64,000 bases of DNA from Pseudomonadota bacterium (GCA_021847105.1 JAJZUT010000005.1:161072-225071); one strand, 5' to 3'; counted from the stretch's first letter, positions 16,531-24,345 are shown. Notes: generated by a model from the sequence alone, not told the origin. Numbers and translations are program-made.

Positions 16531-18426
16531 TTACTGATTCTTGGCATCGGTGTGCCCAATCCATCGCTTGGCTGGAAGGGCGTACTCGACATCCCACGTC
16601 GGGAGAGTCATCTCGCCATCAGTGAGCCGCACGTGCCATACGCCGTTTGAAGTCTCATGCGCTGGGCACGTGGCACACCAATAGGTTTCATCCAAGTGTA
16701 CGCCTTGCGGGAACTCGGAAGCGGCAACCCGACGGCCAAACCAATGCAGGTCGCCGGAGTCATCACGGATCCCTTCCGCCCATACGGTCCGAGGACCGTA
16801 TGGGTGCGTAACGCACAATAGCGCGCTCGATCCTTCGCTCGAGGCATGAGCCAGCACCACGTAGCCATCCGGGAAGCGTGGCCAGTGACGCCGCGCGGCG
16901 CTGATCGCATGCTGGACGATCTGGGCGATCGCAGAGCGATCCACGGTCCCTTGCGCAACCCCGTGAGGAACTGCTGCGGCCAGCGTGTCCAGCAGATATC
17001 GCCGGTCGATACTGGGCCGGGGTCTCAATAGCCGGGCAGCGGTCCCGAGCGCCAAATACAGCGTCGACCGGCCGTCAGATTTCAGGAACTCCGCGATCCG
17101 GTGTAGCGCGTCCGCCTCCCTGCTGGGCAACGGCGGGTCTTCGAGCAGCGCATCGTAGAGCCACCCGGTTTCAGGTAATGTGCTGTGGGCCCGCGAAATG
17201 CCCAGCAAGTACGTCACGCGGTGGCGCTGCTGGGACCGGAAGTACTCGAGCAGTACGCTGTGCACGCACTCCTGCGTGCGCTCCTCCAGTCCCGCAGCCT
17301 GGAACAGAGACAGAGCGTAGTGCTTCCAGGTCTGCGTGTACGTCTCCTTCGCCACGGTCCAGACTCGTTCTCCACGATTCTCTAAATCGTGCAGATCTCC
17401 ACGTCCATGATACTTTGCGAAGTAGAATACCAATGACCCAATAAGCGGAGGGACGAGTTCCATCTCTTTGCCGAACCCTGGATCCAACCGTAGCACGTGT
17501 GCGTGCACCCAATTCGGCAAGGCATGCGTGTTCCCGAAGTCGAGCAATTCGCCCCGGATACTCACATTGGAGGAAAAGTATCCTCCCGAGAACAGACGCT
17601 GCACCTGACCGAAGGCGATCTGCTCCGCCATCGCCCGCACAAGTGCCTCAAGAGCCTCCATCGCCCCATTCATGCCCGTTTCGTATGCCGCGGCCGATAT
17701 CCAATGCGCTATAACATCGCGTGTGCGCTGCACATCAGTCGCTTGACTATCGCGGAAGTCTCCCATCGGTCGTTTGAAGAGCGGCGCGCGCTCAGCGTGT
17801 GCGGGTCTCATCACCGCGGGACGAATCAGAATGCCTCGCCGGGCGTTCTGATCATACAGCTGATCGGGCTCCGGACTGGAGAAGTGCAATCCCGTGTCTA
17901 GGATTGCGATCGTCGGAACCGCGCCGTGCGGGCACTCGGCCGCCATGACCTCTGCATAGATCGTCTCACGCAGGCACTCCTCCAGTGACAGGCACCCATG
18001 CGAGTGCCCTGGCTTGTCGCCCTGACCGACGAGCGGTGTCGGTCCGATGCCCTTGGCCTGAAAACATCCGACTGTCGCGACACGTCCGCTGCCGCCATGC
18101 GGAGATCTTCCCTGCGTACTCCCATACCGATCGGCCCAGAGTGTCCGGGTATCCGCCGTGACGCCATCGCTACCGGATTGGACGCACCACGCGAATTCCT
18201 CCACGAGCCATTCGCTGACCTGTAGCAGGGTGCGTTCCTGGGCGAGATCGAATCCTCGCTCGAGAAACCACCGCCGATTGAGCCACGCGACCGAAGCCGA
18301 AGGTATTCGATGCGCGGTGAAGGGCACGAGGAGTGATCGGCTCCAGTGATCAAGGCGAGGGAGATCTCGCTCCAGCCGCGCTATCTCCCCGGACGAGAAA
18401 TACCGTGACAGGGCCGTCTCTTCCAC
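16531..18426 (-). CDS. SelO-superfamily protein, possibly MchC-like
   Basis: A 631-residue protein with a divergent SelO (UPF0061) kinase-like core. Seen: FQAKGIGPTPL with the predicted ATP-loop Lys (about residue 125), CLRETIYAEVMAAE corresponding to the SelO helix with the ion-pair Glu, a later RRGILIRPAVMRPAHAE, and SSNVSIRGELLDFGN (about 285-298), which aligns with the SelO metal site DN-x-SI-x-G-x-x-x-D-x-G. The catalytic Asp before Asn reads Ser here. The C-terminal 250 residues match nothing I recognise. GTG 18426, with GGAAGA seven bases upstream, is my preferred start; starts at 18516 or 18582 are possible but would lengthen the overlap with the acyltransferase. SelO proteins AMPylate targets; whether this one does is open. 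Confidence 0.65.
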   Translation of the reverse strand: MEETALSRYFSSGEIARLERDLPRLDHWSRSLLVPFTAHRIPSASVAWLNRRWFLERGFDLAQERTLLQVSEWLVEEFAWCVQSGSDGVTADTRTLWADRYGSTQGRSPHGGSGRVATVGCFQAKGIGPTPLVGQGDKPGHSHGCLSLEECLRETIYAEVMAAECPHGAVPTIAILDTGLHFSSPEPDQLYDQNARRGILIRPAVMRPAHAERAPLFKRPMGDFRDSQATDVQRTRDVIAHWISAAAYETGMNGAMEALEALVRAMAEQIAFGQVQRLFSGGYFSSNVSIRGELLDFGNTHALPNWVHAHVLRLDPGFGKEMELVPPLIGSLVFYFAKYHGRGDLHDLENRGERVWTVAKETYTQTWKHYALSLFQAAGLEERTQECVHSVLLEYFRSQQRHRVTYLLGISRAHSTLPETGWLYDALLEDPPLPSREADALHRIAEFLKSDGRSTLYLALGTAARLLRPRPSIDRRYLLDTLAAAVPHGVAQGTVDRSAIAQIVQHAISAARRHWPRFPDGYVVLAHASSEGSSALLCVTHPYGPRTVWAEGIRDDSGDLHWFGRRVAASEFPQGVHLDETYWCATCPAHETSNGVWHVRLTDGEMTLPTWDVEYALPAKRWIGHTDAKNQ

Positions 18427-18833
18427 GTGGTGATCTTCCGTACGCTGCCATCGTCTCGCCGGCGCAGCGATCGTGCGTCTGTCGATTCCGCGAACAACTC
18501 TCGGGCCTCGCGAATCCATGTTCGCACCTCGCCCGCGTGCACCAGGAAATCCAATATCCAGAGGCGCTCGCCTTCGTTCCACTCACTGATGTGCAAGAGC
18601 ACATTCGGATTGTGGAGCAACCGCCGCTCGGTATCCTCAGTGAGCCATGCCCAGGTCATGTACCCACAGACCTCACCAGAAGCATCCCGAAAGAAATGGA
18701 TCTGCTCGTGCCGAATTGCCGGCTCAATCCACAACGTCACGCATGCGATTGGATACTGGCAATACTCGTCCGACTTCGCCATTGAGTCCACAGCAAGACC
18801 CAGAGCCGGATACAAGTCAGCGGCCGACGCCAA
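18381..18833 (-). CDS. HlyC/RtxC-type toxin-activating acyltransferase homolog
   Basis: A 150-residue protein matching the HlyC family: LWIEPAIRHEQIHFF (family L-PAI-x-x-x-Q), VCGYMTWAWLTEDTERRLL, SEWNEGERLWILDF (family DW-x-SGDR-x-W-x-x-DW) and a C-terminal ARSLRRRDDGSVRKITTW. HlyC proteins acylate internal lysines of RTX toxins; the microcin proteins MchD/MceI also belong to this family. The catalytic Asp is kept in WILDF, but the usual catalytic His of the S-x-x-H-R segment aligns with Tyr in KSDEYCQYP. Translation likely starts at TTG 18833 (GCGAGG upstream); ATG 18782 would cut the conserved first helix. It overlaps the SelO-like gene by 46 bases. Confidence 0.78.
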   Translation of the reverse strand: MASAADLYPALGLAVDSMAKSDEYCQYPIACVTLWIEPAIRHEQIHFFRDASGEVCGYMTWAWLTEDTERRLLHNPNVLLHISEWNEGERLWILDFLVHAGEVRTWIREARELFAESTDARSLRRRDDGSVRKITTWKRRPCHGISRPGR

Positions 18834-18944
18834 GAGTATGCCTCGCCCACCACGGGCGCTTACAAGTGCTCACGCCCGGTAGAACATAAAGACAACGGCG
18901 ACATCGCACGGCAAATCCCCGATTACTTCTCGTTGCGCGCTGCC

Positions 18945-19829
18945 TCATTGACCGGTCGGCATCGTCGCTCCGTGCGCGATCAGCAGATTCCGGAGTGCGA
19001 GCTCCCGTTGTCCCGGATCATACTTTATCAAGTAGTCCGGGATTGTGCCTCCTGGTCCAAGCGCCGAATTCACGTTCGCTCCACGCGACAAGAGTAGATA
19101 GGCAGTAGACACCTGTCCCATGCCCACGGCCTCGGCCAGCGCAGTGCTGTGATTCGCGTGGCTGTCGTTTTGCTGTTCAATGTTTGCGCCATGATCCAGC
19201 AGAAGTTGGACCACGTCGTCTTCGCCGGCGGCGGCTGCCGTCACTAGCGGGGCATCATACTTCGGCGTCATCCCGTGCAGTGTGACATCAGACTCCACAG
19301 GATTCACCGCCACGTCGTGCGCGAGCAAAAGTTTGATGACACCTCGCTGTCCTGCCTCAATGGCAAGATCCAATAGCGAGATGTTCGCATTATCAGGATT
19401 GCCCAAATAAACGTCGTCATTTGGGCTGGCACCGGTATCAAACGTGTTTTGCAGTGCACGGGTATCGCCATACAGCACGGCTTTCACTATCGGCCACATC
19501 TGCTGCTGGTAGAGGGAGTCCTTTGTATTTCTTGCAAGCATCTTTAGCGTTGCTTTGGGCAACGGACCGTTCGCAGCTTGGGCGTTCGGTGGGAAGCGCT
19601 TCCGAAGCAACAGATATTCCTTCTGAGAGTATCGACTTTCGCCAGCCGCCTTTGTGTGCGGTACGGTCACCGCATTCGCGATCGTTTCTGCACTTCCAGT
19701 GTGTACTGGCATTTGTGGCGACGCGGCTTGCGGAGTCGGTGTATGCGCCAGTCGCTCCATCGCGTAAAAAACGACGCCGAAAGCCACAACCGCAAACACT
19801 AAAATGATCTTCACTAAACGCTTGGACAT
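18945..19829 (-). CDS. Membrane-anchored ankyrin-repeat protein
   Basis: A 294-residue protein: one N-terminal transmembrane segment (about residues 7-25, ILVFAVVAFGVVFYAM), a linker of about 80 residues, then four to five ankyrin-type repeats (e.g. SLLDLAIEAGQRGVIKLLLAH, cited from SLLDLAI, and APLVTAAAAGEDDVVQLLLDHG, cited from APLVTAA). The repeats probably face the periplasm and bind a protein partner. It is first in the minus-strand series that continues, 111 bases later, with the HlyC-like gene; a role as immunity or partner protein is possible but unproven. Confidence 0.75.
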   Translation of the reverse strand: MSKRLVKIILVFAVVAFGVVFYAMERLAHTPTPQAASPQMPVHTGSAETIANAVTVPHTKAAGESRYSQKEYLLLRKRFPPNAQAANGPLPKATLKMLARNTKDSLYQQQMWPIVKAVLYGDTRALQNTFDTGASPNDDVYLGNPDNANISLLDLAIEAGQRGVIKLLLAHDVAVNPVESDVTLHGMTPKYDAPLVTAAAAGEDDVVQLLLDHGANIEQQNDSHANHSTALAEAVGMGQVSTAYLLLSRGANVNSALGPGGTIPDYLIKYDPGQRELALRNLLIAHGATMPTGQ

Positions 19830-19837
19830 AAAATCCC

Positions 19838-19852
19838 CCGATTACCAATCGG
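19838..19852. promoter_or_regulatory. Short hairpin beside the ankyrin gene ribosome site
   Basis: CCGATT-ACC-AATCGG forms a 6-bp stem. On the minus strand the stem runs straight into the GGGGGA ribosome-binding sequence of the ankyrin gene, nine bases before its ATG. It could mask or protect the site; function is inferred. Confidence 0.35.
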
Positions 19853-19887
19853 TACCGAGCACGCTTCATGATGCACACCTTCCTACG

Positions 19888-20097
19888 TCATTGAAGTTCA
19901 AGCGAAAGTTGATCCAGGATTTTTGTGCGCGGACCGCTTCCGGCGCTCTGCGGCATCAACTTCTCCACCTCAGCGTGCTCGATGATCCATGGCGCTGAGC
20001 GGCATGCTTGCTTTGCGGGAAGCTGCTTCTGCGCAATCAGCCGGCGGATCGTCTCGGTACTGACCCCGAGCATGGTCGCTGCTTCTTCCATCGTCAA
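19888..20097 (-). CDS. Small helix-turn-helix protein of the serine recombinase module
   Basis: A 69-residue protein beginning MTMEEAATMLGVSTETIRRLI, a MerR/excisionase-type DNA-binding helix pair, followed by QLPAKQACRSAPWIIEHAEVEKL. It starts 24 bases after the serine recombinase stop (TTG 20097 or ATG 20091, GAGGCGAG upstream), so the two are one operon. In this type of element the partner probably modulates recombination direction; that is inference. Confidence 0.68.
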   Translation of the reverse strand: MTMEEAATMLGVSTETIRRLIAQKQLPAKQACRSAPWIIEHAEVEKLMPQSAGSGPRTKILDQLSLELQ

Positions 20098-20121
20098 CTC
20101 GCCTCGGGCTCGACGCTCGCC

Positions 20122-21945
20122 CTAAACGTAAACGGCTATCGCGTGTGTATCGCGGAACGAACGCACCCGCACTTCGGTCCACGTGTGTCCACGGCCGGTG
20201 CGTATGCCGAGTCTATTGAGGATCGAGACGATCCCCTGGTCGGACTGCACGCGGGCGAGCTGGCGCACCAGCTCAACGATGTCGGCCGGAGCCGCGTAGC
20301 GGTGCTGACCAGTCTTGTTCTTCTGGAACGCCAGCTCGGTGTGATCGCCACCGTACCAGTGCAGCAGCATTGTGATTTTCTCGCCATCCTTTCTGGCGAC
20401 AATCTCCTTGACCACCGTGCGCACAATGCGCTTCTTCAGGGACAACGAGCTCTGCGGGTGACGCCATACCGCCGGTACGTCTTCGCCGAGTTGCAGTAAG
20501 GCCCTGCGCATATCCTCCGTCAAGGAGGCTGGCCGACTCGACTTCATCGCTTCCAGCTCCGCCTCGATATCCCGGTGGTGCTTCAGCGATTCATTCCATC
20601 GTCGCTCAAGCTCAGCAGCAACCAGGCGGTTGTCCGGATCCACCGCGTCGTACTGGCGGCGGGCGCGAGCCACTTCGAAGCGCGCCTGCTCGAGTGCAAG
20701 TTCCTTCTGGGCGATGCGCTCATCATCGTGGTGCCCACGCCGGTCGATCGCGGCGAGTGCCGCATCGATGCCCAGTGGTTCAAGCCGCCGCAGGATCTCC
20801 TCCTCGACGAGCCGATCAGCCTTGAGCCCGCCGAAGGAGATGCAGCGGTCCGTACCATGATTGATCATCGCACCCTGACAGGAGTAGCGCAGGCAGTTGC
20901 CCTGCGTGCCGCTGTAGGTGACGTGGAACTTGCGCCCACAGTGCCCACATCGCAGCAGACCTGCAAGTAATGCGCCCCCGTTGCGAGCGGGGCCCCGTAC
21001 GAGCTGTCCCTTCATGGCCGCGTTGTTCGTGATCTGGCGTTGATTGGCCTGGTACTCATCCCAAGCGATGTATCCGTCATGATGATCCGGGATCAGGACC
21101 TGCCACTGCTCCTGTGGGACACGCACCCCGGCGACGCTGTGCTTGCGACCTTGTGCGATCCGAGTGACCGTCTTCGTACGCCCAAAAACATAGGCCCCGC
21201 CATAAATCGGGTTCGTCAGGATGTGGTGCAGGACATTGTAAACCGGTAGCTTCCAGCGCACCGCACGTCCTTCGGCTCCGTAGACGATCGCGGGCAGCTC
21301 GATGCGCTCCTGGCGCAACCACAGAAGCACCTGACGGACGCTGCCGAACCGGCGGAACTTGCGAAAGACCAGCTCGATCGCCTTGCGGATCCGGCGATCC
21401 GGGTCCATCTCGATGCGATCGTTCGCCACTCTCACATATCCGACGGCGACCGTCATGAGCAGCTCGCCGCGACGGGCCTTCTGCATCAGCGCCTCGACAG
21501 ATCGCTGCCGCAGCGTCGAGAGCTCCATCTCGGAGAGCGTTCCCTTCATACCCAGCAAAAGCCGGTCGTTTGCTTGTCGGGCATCGTAGACGCCGTCCTC
21601 ATCGATGATGAGTGCATCGACGAGCCGACAGAACTCGAGCAGCGTGTGCCAGTCACGTCCGTTGCGCGCCAGGCGAGATGCCTCGATACAAAGCACTGCA
21701 CCGACATTGCCTTCGCACAGGACCGCTAGAAGCCGCTCGAAGCCCGGACGATGAACCCCGCCGCCTGAGCGACCGAGATCATCATCGATGACGGTCACTT
21801 CCTGCCACCCGAGAACGCGCGCCCGGTCAGCGAGACCATACTGCCGACGCTGGCTCTCGAGGTTATGCTGCACCTGATCGAGGGTCGACTGTCGAACATA
21901 GACGACTGCGTGGCGCTTCAGATGATCCGCGGTGATCTTACTCAT
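20122..21945 (-). CDS. Large serine recombinase
   Basis: A 607-residue recombinase. The N-terminal resolvase domain has the catalytic serine in VVYVRQSTLDQ (Ser 20) and the downstream ASRLARNGRDWH helix; a recombinase domain follows around residues 160-280, then a zinc ribbon with CGHCGRKFH and a long Glu/Arg-rich coiled coil. This is the domain order of large serine integrases and transposases. Its ATG overlaps the stop of the preceding short gene by eight bases. It mobilises its own module or resolves the island; the target site is not evident. Confidence 0.9.
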   Translation of the reverse strand: MSKITADHLKRHAVVYVRQSTLDQVQHNLESQRRQYGLADRARVLGWQEVTVIDDDLGRSGGGVHRPGFERLLAVLCEGNVGAVLCIEASRLARNGRDWHTLLEFCRLVDALIIDEDGVYDARQANDRLLLGMKGTLSEMELSTLRQRSVEALMQKARRGELLMTVAVGYVRVANDRIEMDPDRRIRKAIELVFRKFRRFGSVRQVLLWLRQERIELPAIVYGAEGRAVRWKLPVYNVLHHILTNPIYGGAYVFGRTKTVTRIAQGRKHSVAGVRVPQEQWQVLIPDHHDGYIAWDEYQANQRQITNNAAMKGQLVRGPARNGGALLAGLLRCGHCGRKFHVTYSGTQGNCLRYSCQGAMINHGTDRCISFGGLKADRLVEEEILRRLEPLGIDAALAAIDRRGHHDDERIAQKELALEQARFEVARARRQYDAVDPDNRLVAAELERRWNESLKHHRDIEAELEAMKSSRPASLTEDMRRALLQLGEDVPAVWRHPQSSLSLKKRIVRTVVKEIVARKDGEKITMLLHWYGGDHTELAFQKNKTGQHRYAAPADIVELVRQLARVQSDQGIVSILNRLGIRTGRGHTWTEVRVRSFRDTHAIAVYV

Positions 21946-22138
21946 CGCTTCGATCTCCGTCCCTTGCGGCCAGTGCGCCGAGCAGGAGCTCGACGAGCAA
22001 CTCCAGTACCTTTGCCTCGATGTCCTTTGGCAGCGGTACGGGCTCCTCGTCTAACAGGTTCCGCTGCCTCAATCGTGCTTCGTTGATCATCGCGAGCGCC
22101 TCCGGCTGGGGAAGCCTGAGACGATACGGCAGCGTCAA
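21938..22138 (-). CDS. Short protein coupled to the serine recombinase
   Basis: A 66-residue frame starting TTG 22138 and reading MTLPYRLRLPQPEALAMINEA, with a helical Leu-rich C-terminus (KVLELLVELLLGALAARDG). It overlaps the recombinase start by eight bases and shares DNA with the DUF5372-like frame. The regular amphipathic helix suggests that it is real. Function unknown. Confidence 0.5.
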   Translation of the reverse strand: MTLPYRLRLPQPEALAMINEARLRQRNLLDEEPVPLPKDIEAKVLELLVELLLGALAARDGDRSDE

Positions 22139-22307
22139 TGATCTGCCGAAGTTCGATCAGCGCCTGCGCATCGATCCTGGGTTGCGCGACAATGGCCATA
22201 CGTGCGGCGTCCGGATCAGCCATCCACGTGGGCAGGAGCGTCAGTGATCCATCGCGCTGTGCGACAACGTATCCGCGCTCGCTCCTGAAGCTGTGCGTAC
22301 GCCACAC
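21942..22307 (-). CDS. DUF5372-like protein, start uncertain
   Basis: From GTG 22307 the frame gives 121 residues including LTLLPTWMADPDAARMAIVAQ, close to the short DUF5372 proteins that accompany serine recombinases. Homologous-looking sequence continues upstream in the same frame to about 22388 (HLFEITVHYRFHPRHGERL), but there is no ATG, GTG or TTG there before the stop. Either a rare start such as ATT is used or the true start is lost. The last 50 residues are Arg/Gly-rich and overlap the short frame at 21938-22138, so the functional C-terminus may be shorter. Confidence 0.45.
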   Translation of the reverse strand: MWRTHSFRSERGYVVAQRDGSLTLLPTWMADPDAARMAIVAQPRIDAQALIELRQIIDAAVSSQASPAGGARDDQRSTIEAAEPVRRGARTAAKGHRGKGTGVARRAPARRTGRKGRRSKR

Positions 22308-22602
22308 GCTCAGACGCTCACCGTGCCTCGGATGGAAGCGGTAATGGACCGTAATCTCGAAGAGATGCGGATGGGCAGTATGTGACCGGTTCGCCGCCTA
22401 TGAGTAAGCCCCACGTGCCGATCCGGGCTTGGCTGCGACGCATAGAATATCATAGTGTCAGCCGCAACCCCTTCAGCGAGCAGGGTTGACGAAAGGCGCC
22501 TTCGCACGATGACGCCGGGCGGCATTTTGAAGCCTCAGCACGCGCCGTAGTGGAGCACGCAGCCGTAGACGGTGAGACGGTGCCGTAGTCCGATCTGACC
22601 GA

Positions 22603-23430
22603 TCAGCACGGTGGCCCATTCTGCGGCAACAACTTGGCATTTATGGCACCCTGGATCAGCGCTGCCCATTCTTTGGCTCTATTGGAGCCCAATGAATTGA
22701 AGTAATCCGCAAGTCCCTGCCAGTTTTGGGTTGCGAGAAGATAAGCGGCGCCTCCCGGGCTCGGCATGCTTGCGGTCAATGTGCCGTCACTCGTGTGAAA
22801 CGCGAAGTCGATCAGCGCCACCTGCACCGGATTGGGCAACTGGTTGAGCGATACATTTGAGTATGTTGACAGCCACGTCGACAACCGTGAGGTAGTTCCG
22901 CTATAGACATCCTGAAAGAGCGTCTGGGCATCCTGGAAACTCAACAGATCAAATGTTCCGTTGGATGTGTAGCCATCAAGCAGGCTCAATGCCTGCGTCC
23001 CTTTGGGCGCCTGAACTTGTATGCAGATTGTTCTGTAGCCGCCGTTAAGATCTTCGACGCTGCAGGACGGCGGTGGCTTGAGAAATGGGCTGACAGCATT
23101 GATGATGCCCGTAGGAACGCCATCCAGTGTCAACATGTAGGTATTCTGTTGTCCAAGATCAACTCCATTCATCGTCATGCCGGACGTGCAAGACGGGCCG
23201 GCATAGGGCGCGGGCCTGGACGTGCCCGCTTCGATCATGCGCTGGAACTCAGGCCGGCGGTCGTTGGTGGCCGACGCGCCTGGCTCCACATAGGTCTCAA
23301 CGAGCTGATAGCCCCGCGCCTCGCAATAAGCCTCACCCTGACGCTTCTGGTCGGGGATGGAGACATCGTGCTCGGCCTGCCGCGCCGTCGAGACACGCAG
23401 ATAGAGGGCGGCGCGCAGGGGCACGGTCAT
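22603..23430 (-). CDS. Chimera: resolvase N-terminus fused to pesticin/T4-lysozyme-like domain
   Basis: A 275-residue open frame. Residues 1-73 are a serine-recombinase N-terminus (ALYLRVSTARQAEHDVSIPD, Ser 14) nearly identical to the copy at 27353-27838. The sequence then switches to TSGMTMNGVDLGQQN, INAVSPFLKP and PVQVALIDFAFH, with a helical C-terminus (AKEWAALIQGAINAKLL). This resembles the pesticin C-terminal / T4-lysozyme-like muramidase domain found in bacteriocins and phage endolysins. The usual TIGTG-x-DLGQ reads TMNGVDLGQ, so activity is uncertain. No signal peptide. It is probably the scar of a recombination event rather than an evolved fusion, but the frame is open throughout. Confidence 0.6.
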   Translation of the reverse strand: MTVPLRAALYLRVSTARQAEHDVSIPDQKRQGEAYCEARGYQLVETYVEPGASATNDRRPEFQRMIEAGTSRPAPYAGPSCTSGMTMNGVDLGQQNTYMLTLDGVPTGIINAVSPFLKPPPSCSVEDLNGGYRTICIQVQAPKGTQALSLLDGYTSNGTFDLLSFQDAQTLFQDVYSGTTSRLSTWLSTYSNVSLNQLPNPVQVALIDFAFHTSDGTLTASMPSPGGAAYLLATQNWQGLADYFNSLGSNRAKEWAALIQGAINAKLLPQNGPPC

Positions 23431-23698
23431 GGCATCTGTCTCCCGGTCAGGTCATGAAGCCGATCCGAACAGCTCATCGAACAGGTCGGCGAACCACCGC
23501 TCGAACACCTCCACCTCGGCCTCGGTGATGGGCACGCGCTCCGGCCAGTCGTCGCTGACGGTCCAGGTCGAGAGGTCATGCTTCGGCGGCCGGCCGGGGA
23601 ACGGCCAGGGGTAGCCGAGCAACGTTTCAAGCTGCTCGGAGGCAGTGGGGATAGGTTTGAGGACAGACCGGGGCATGTCGGCAGTATCGCGCCGGCGG
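23207..23698. repeat. Direct repeat copy A of the resolvase module
   Basis: About 490 bases shared with 27615-28105 in the same orientation and with nearly the same length. It covers the first 73 codons of the resolvase, the conserved 74-residue gene and about 20 bases beyond. Sequence diverges abruptly at both ends. Differences are scattered, many at third codon positions, so the copies are old paralogs or separate acquisitions. Confidence 0.8.
23452..23676 (-). CDS. Conserved 74-residue protein upstream of resolvase (copy A)
   Basis: Reads MPRSVLKPIPTASEQLETLL, then GYPWPFPGRPPKHDLSTWTV and ITEAEVEVFERWFADLFDELFG. Copy B at 27860-28084 differs at about one residue in five but keeps the C-terminal acidic helix and the WP/H-G-R-P-P-K-H-D-L-S-T-W core, showing purifying selection. 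It precedes the resolvase on the same strand by 21 bases. I recognise no domain; a regulatory or accessory role in the recombinase unit is inferred. Confidence 0.65.
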   Translation of the reverse strand: MPRSVLKPIPTASEQLETLLGYPWPFPGRPPKHDLSTWTVSDDWPERVPITEAEVEVFERWFADLFDELFGSAS

Positions 23699-23743
23699 GC
23701 GCCAAGCAGAATGGCCCATGTTTGCGCCGCGCTGCGCCAGGAT

Positions 23744-24124
23744 TTACTTCGGTCGCGGCGCGCCCCATCCTTCCCCTTTCCGGCCCGTTCTCGGCGACAC
23801 CGCCAAGCCCAGGAACACCATCACGGCCTGGTTAAGTCGGATCAAATCCTCATCGTCCAGCCGGCCGATCCGCTCGCCGACCTTGGATTTCGAGACGGTG
23901 GTGATCTTGTCCACCATCAGCCGCGAGGGGGAACGCAGCCCGTTTCGCTCATTCGGCTCCACCGGCAGCCGGAACAGGGGTGCCTCTGTTGGGTCCGTGG
24001 TGAAGGAACAGACTGTAATCGAGTCCGTCGCGTCGAACGCATCATCCTGCACGATGACGACGGGGCGCGGCTTGCCCGCATAGTCCCTGCCGCCGGAGAC
24101 GGTCCAGACCTCGCCCCGTCTCAT
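23744..24124 (-). CDS. MazF/PemK-type endoribonuclease toxin
   Basis: A 126-residue toxin of the MazF/PemK family, which cleaves mRNA at short sequences. It begins MRRGEVWTVSGGRDYAGKPRPVVIVQDD, cited by MRRGEVW and KPRPVVIVQ, with the later LRSPSRLMVDKITTV containing the conserved Ser/Asp pair. The C-terminus after FLGLAV is an extra basic tail. It overlaps its antitoxin by four bases (ATGA). The pair lies inside the segment bounded by the two resolvase repeats. Confidence 0.88.
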   Translation of the reverse strand: MRRGEVWTVSGGRDYAGKPRPVVIVQDDAFDATDSITVCSFTTDPTEAPLFRLPVEPNERNGLRSPSRLMVDKITTVSKSKVGERIGRLDDEDLIRLNQAVMVFLGLAVSPRTGRKGEGWGAPRPK

Positions 24125-24345
24125 TCATTGTCCCAGTCGGACACCGCGTCGATAAACGCCTGATCCTCGGCCGTATGGGCGCTTGCCGCCACGGCCAGAG
24201 ATTGCCGGTGCGCCTCCGAGCGGAAGGACGACGCGCGCACGTCCGGCACCCAGATCTGAATCGGTCGCAGGCCCTGGGCGCGCAGCCGATCACGGTGTTC
24301 CTGAACCTTCACGCGTGTCGACTTTGCGCCCTGTGCCGATGCCAT
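24121..24345 (-). CDS. MazE-type antitoxin (DUF3018 family)
   Basis: A 74-residue antitoxin with the family signature RAQGLRPIQIWVPDVRASSF (about residues 24-43) and an acidic C-terminal tail ending AFIDAVSDWDNE that would wrap the toxin. The ATG at 24345 begins the conserved part; an in-frame start at 24435 would add an unrelated 30 residues. It precedes the toxin, and a perfect palindrome lies 20 bases upstream, consistent with autorepression of the operon. Confidence 0.87.
   Translation of the reverse strand: MASAQGAKSTRVKVQEHRDRLRAQGLRPIQIWVPDVRASSFRSEAHRQSLAVAASAHTAEDQAFIDAVSDWDNE

Noticed and set aside
18350..18604. Another minus-strand frame inside the acyltransferase gene
   Set aside because: Out of frame with the HlyC-like motifs; no ribosome site or family match.
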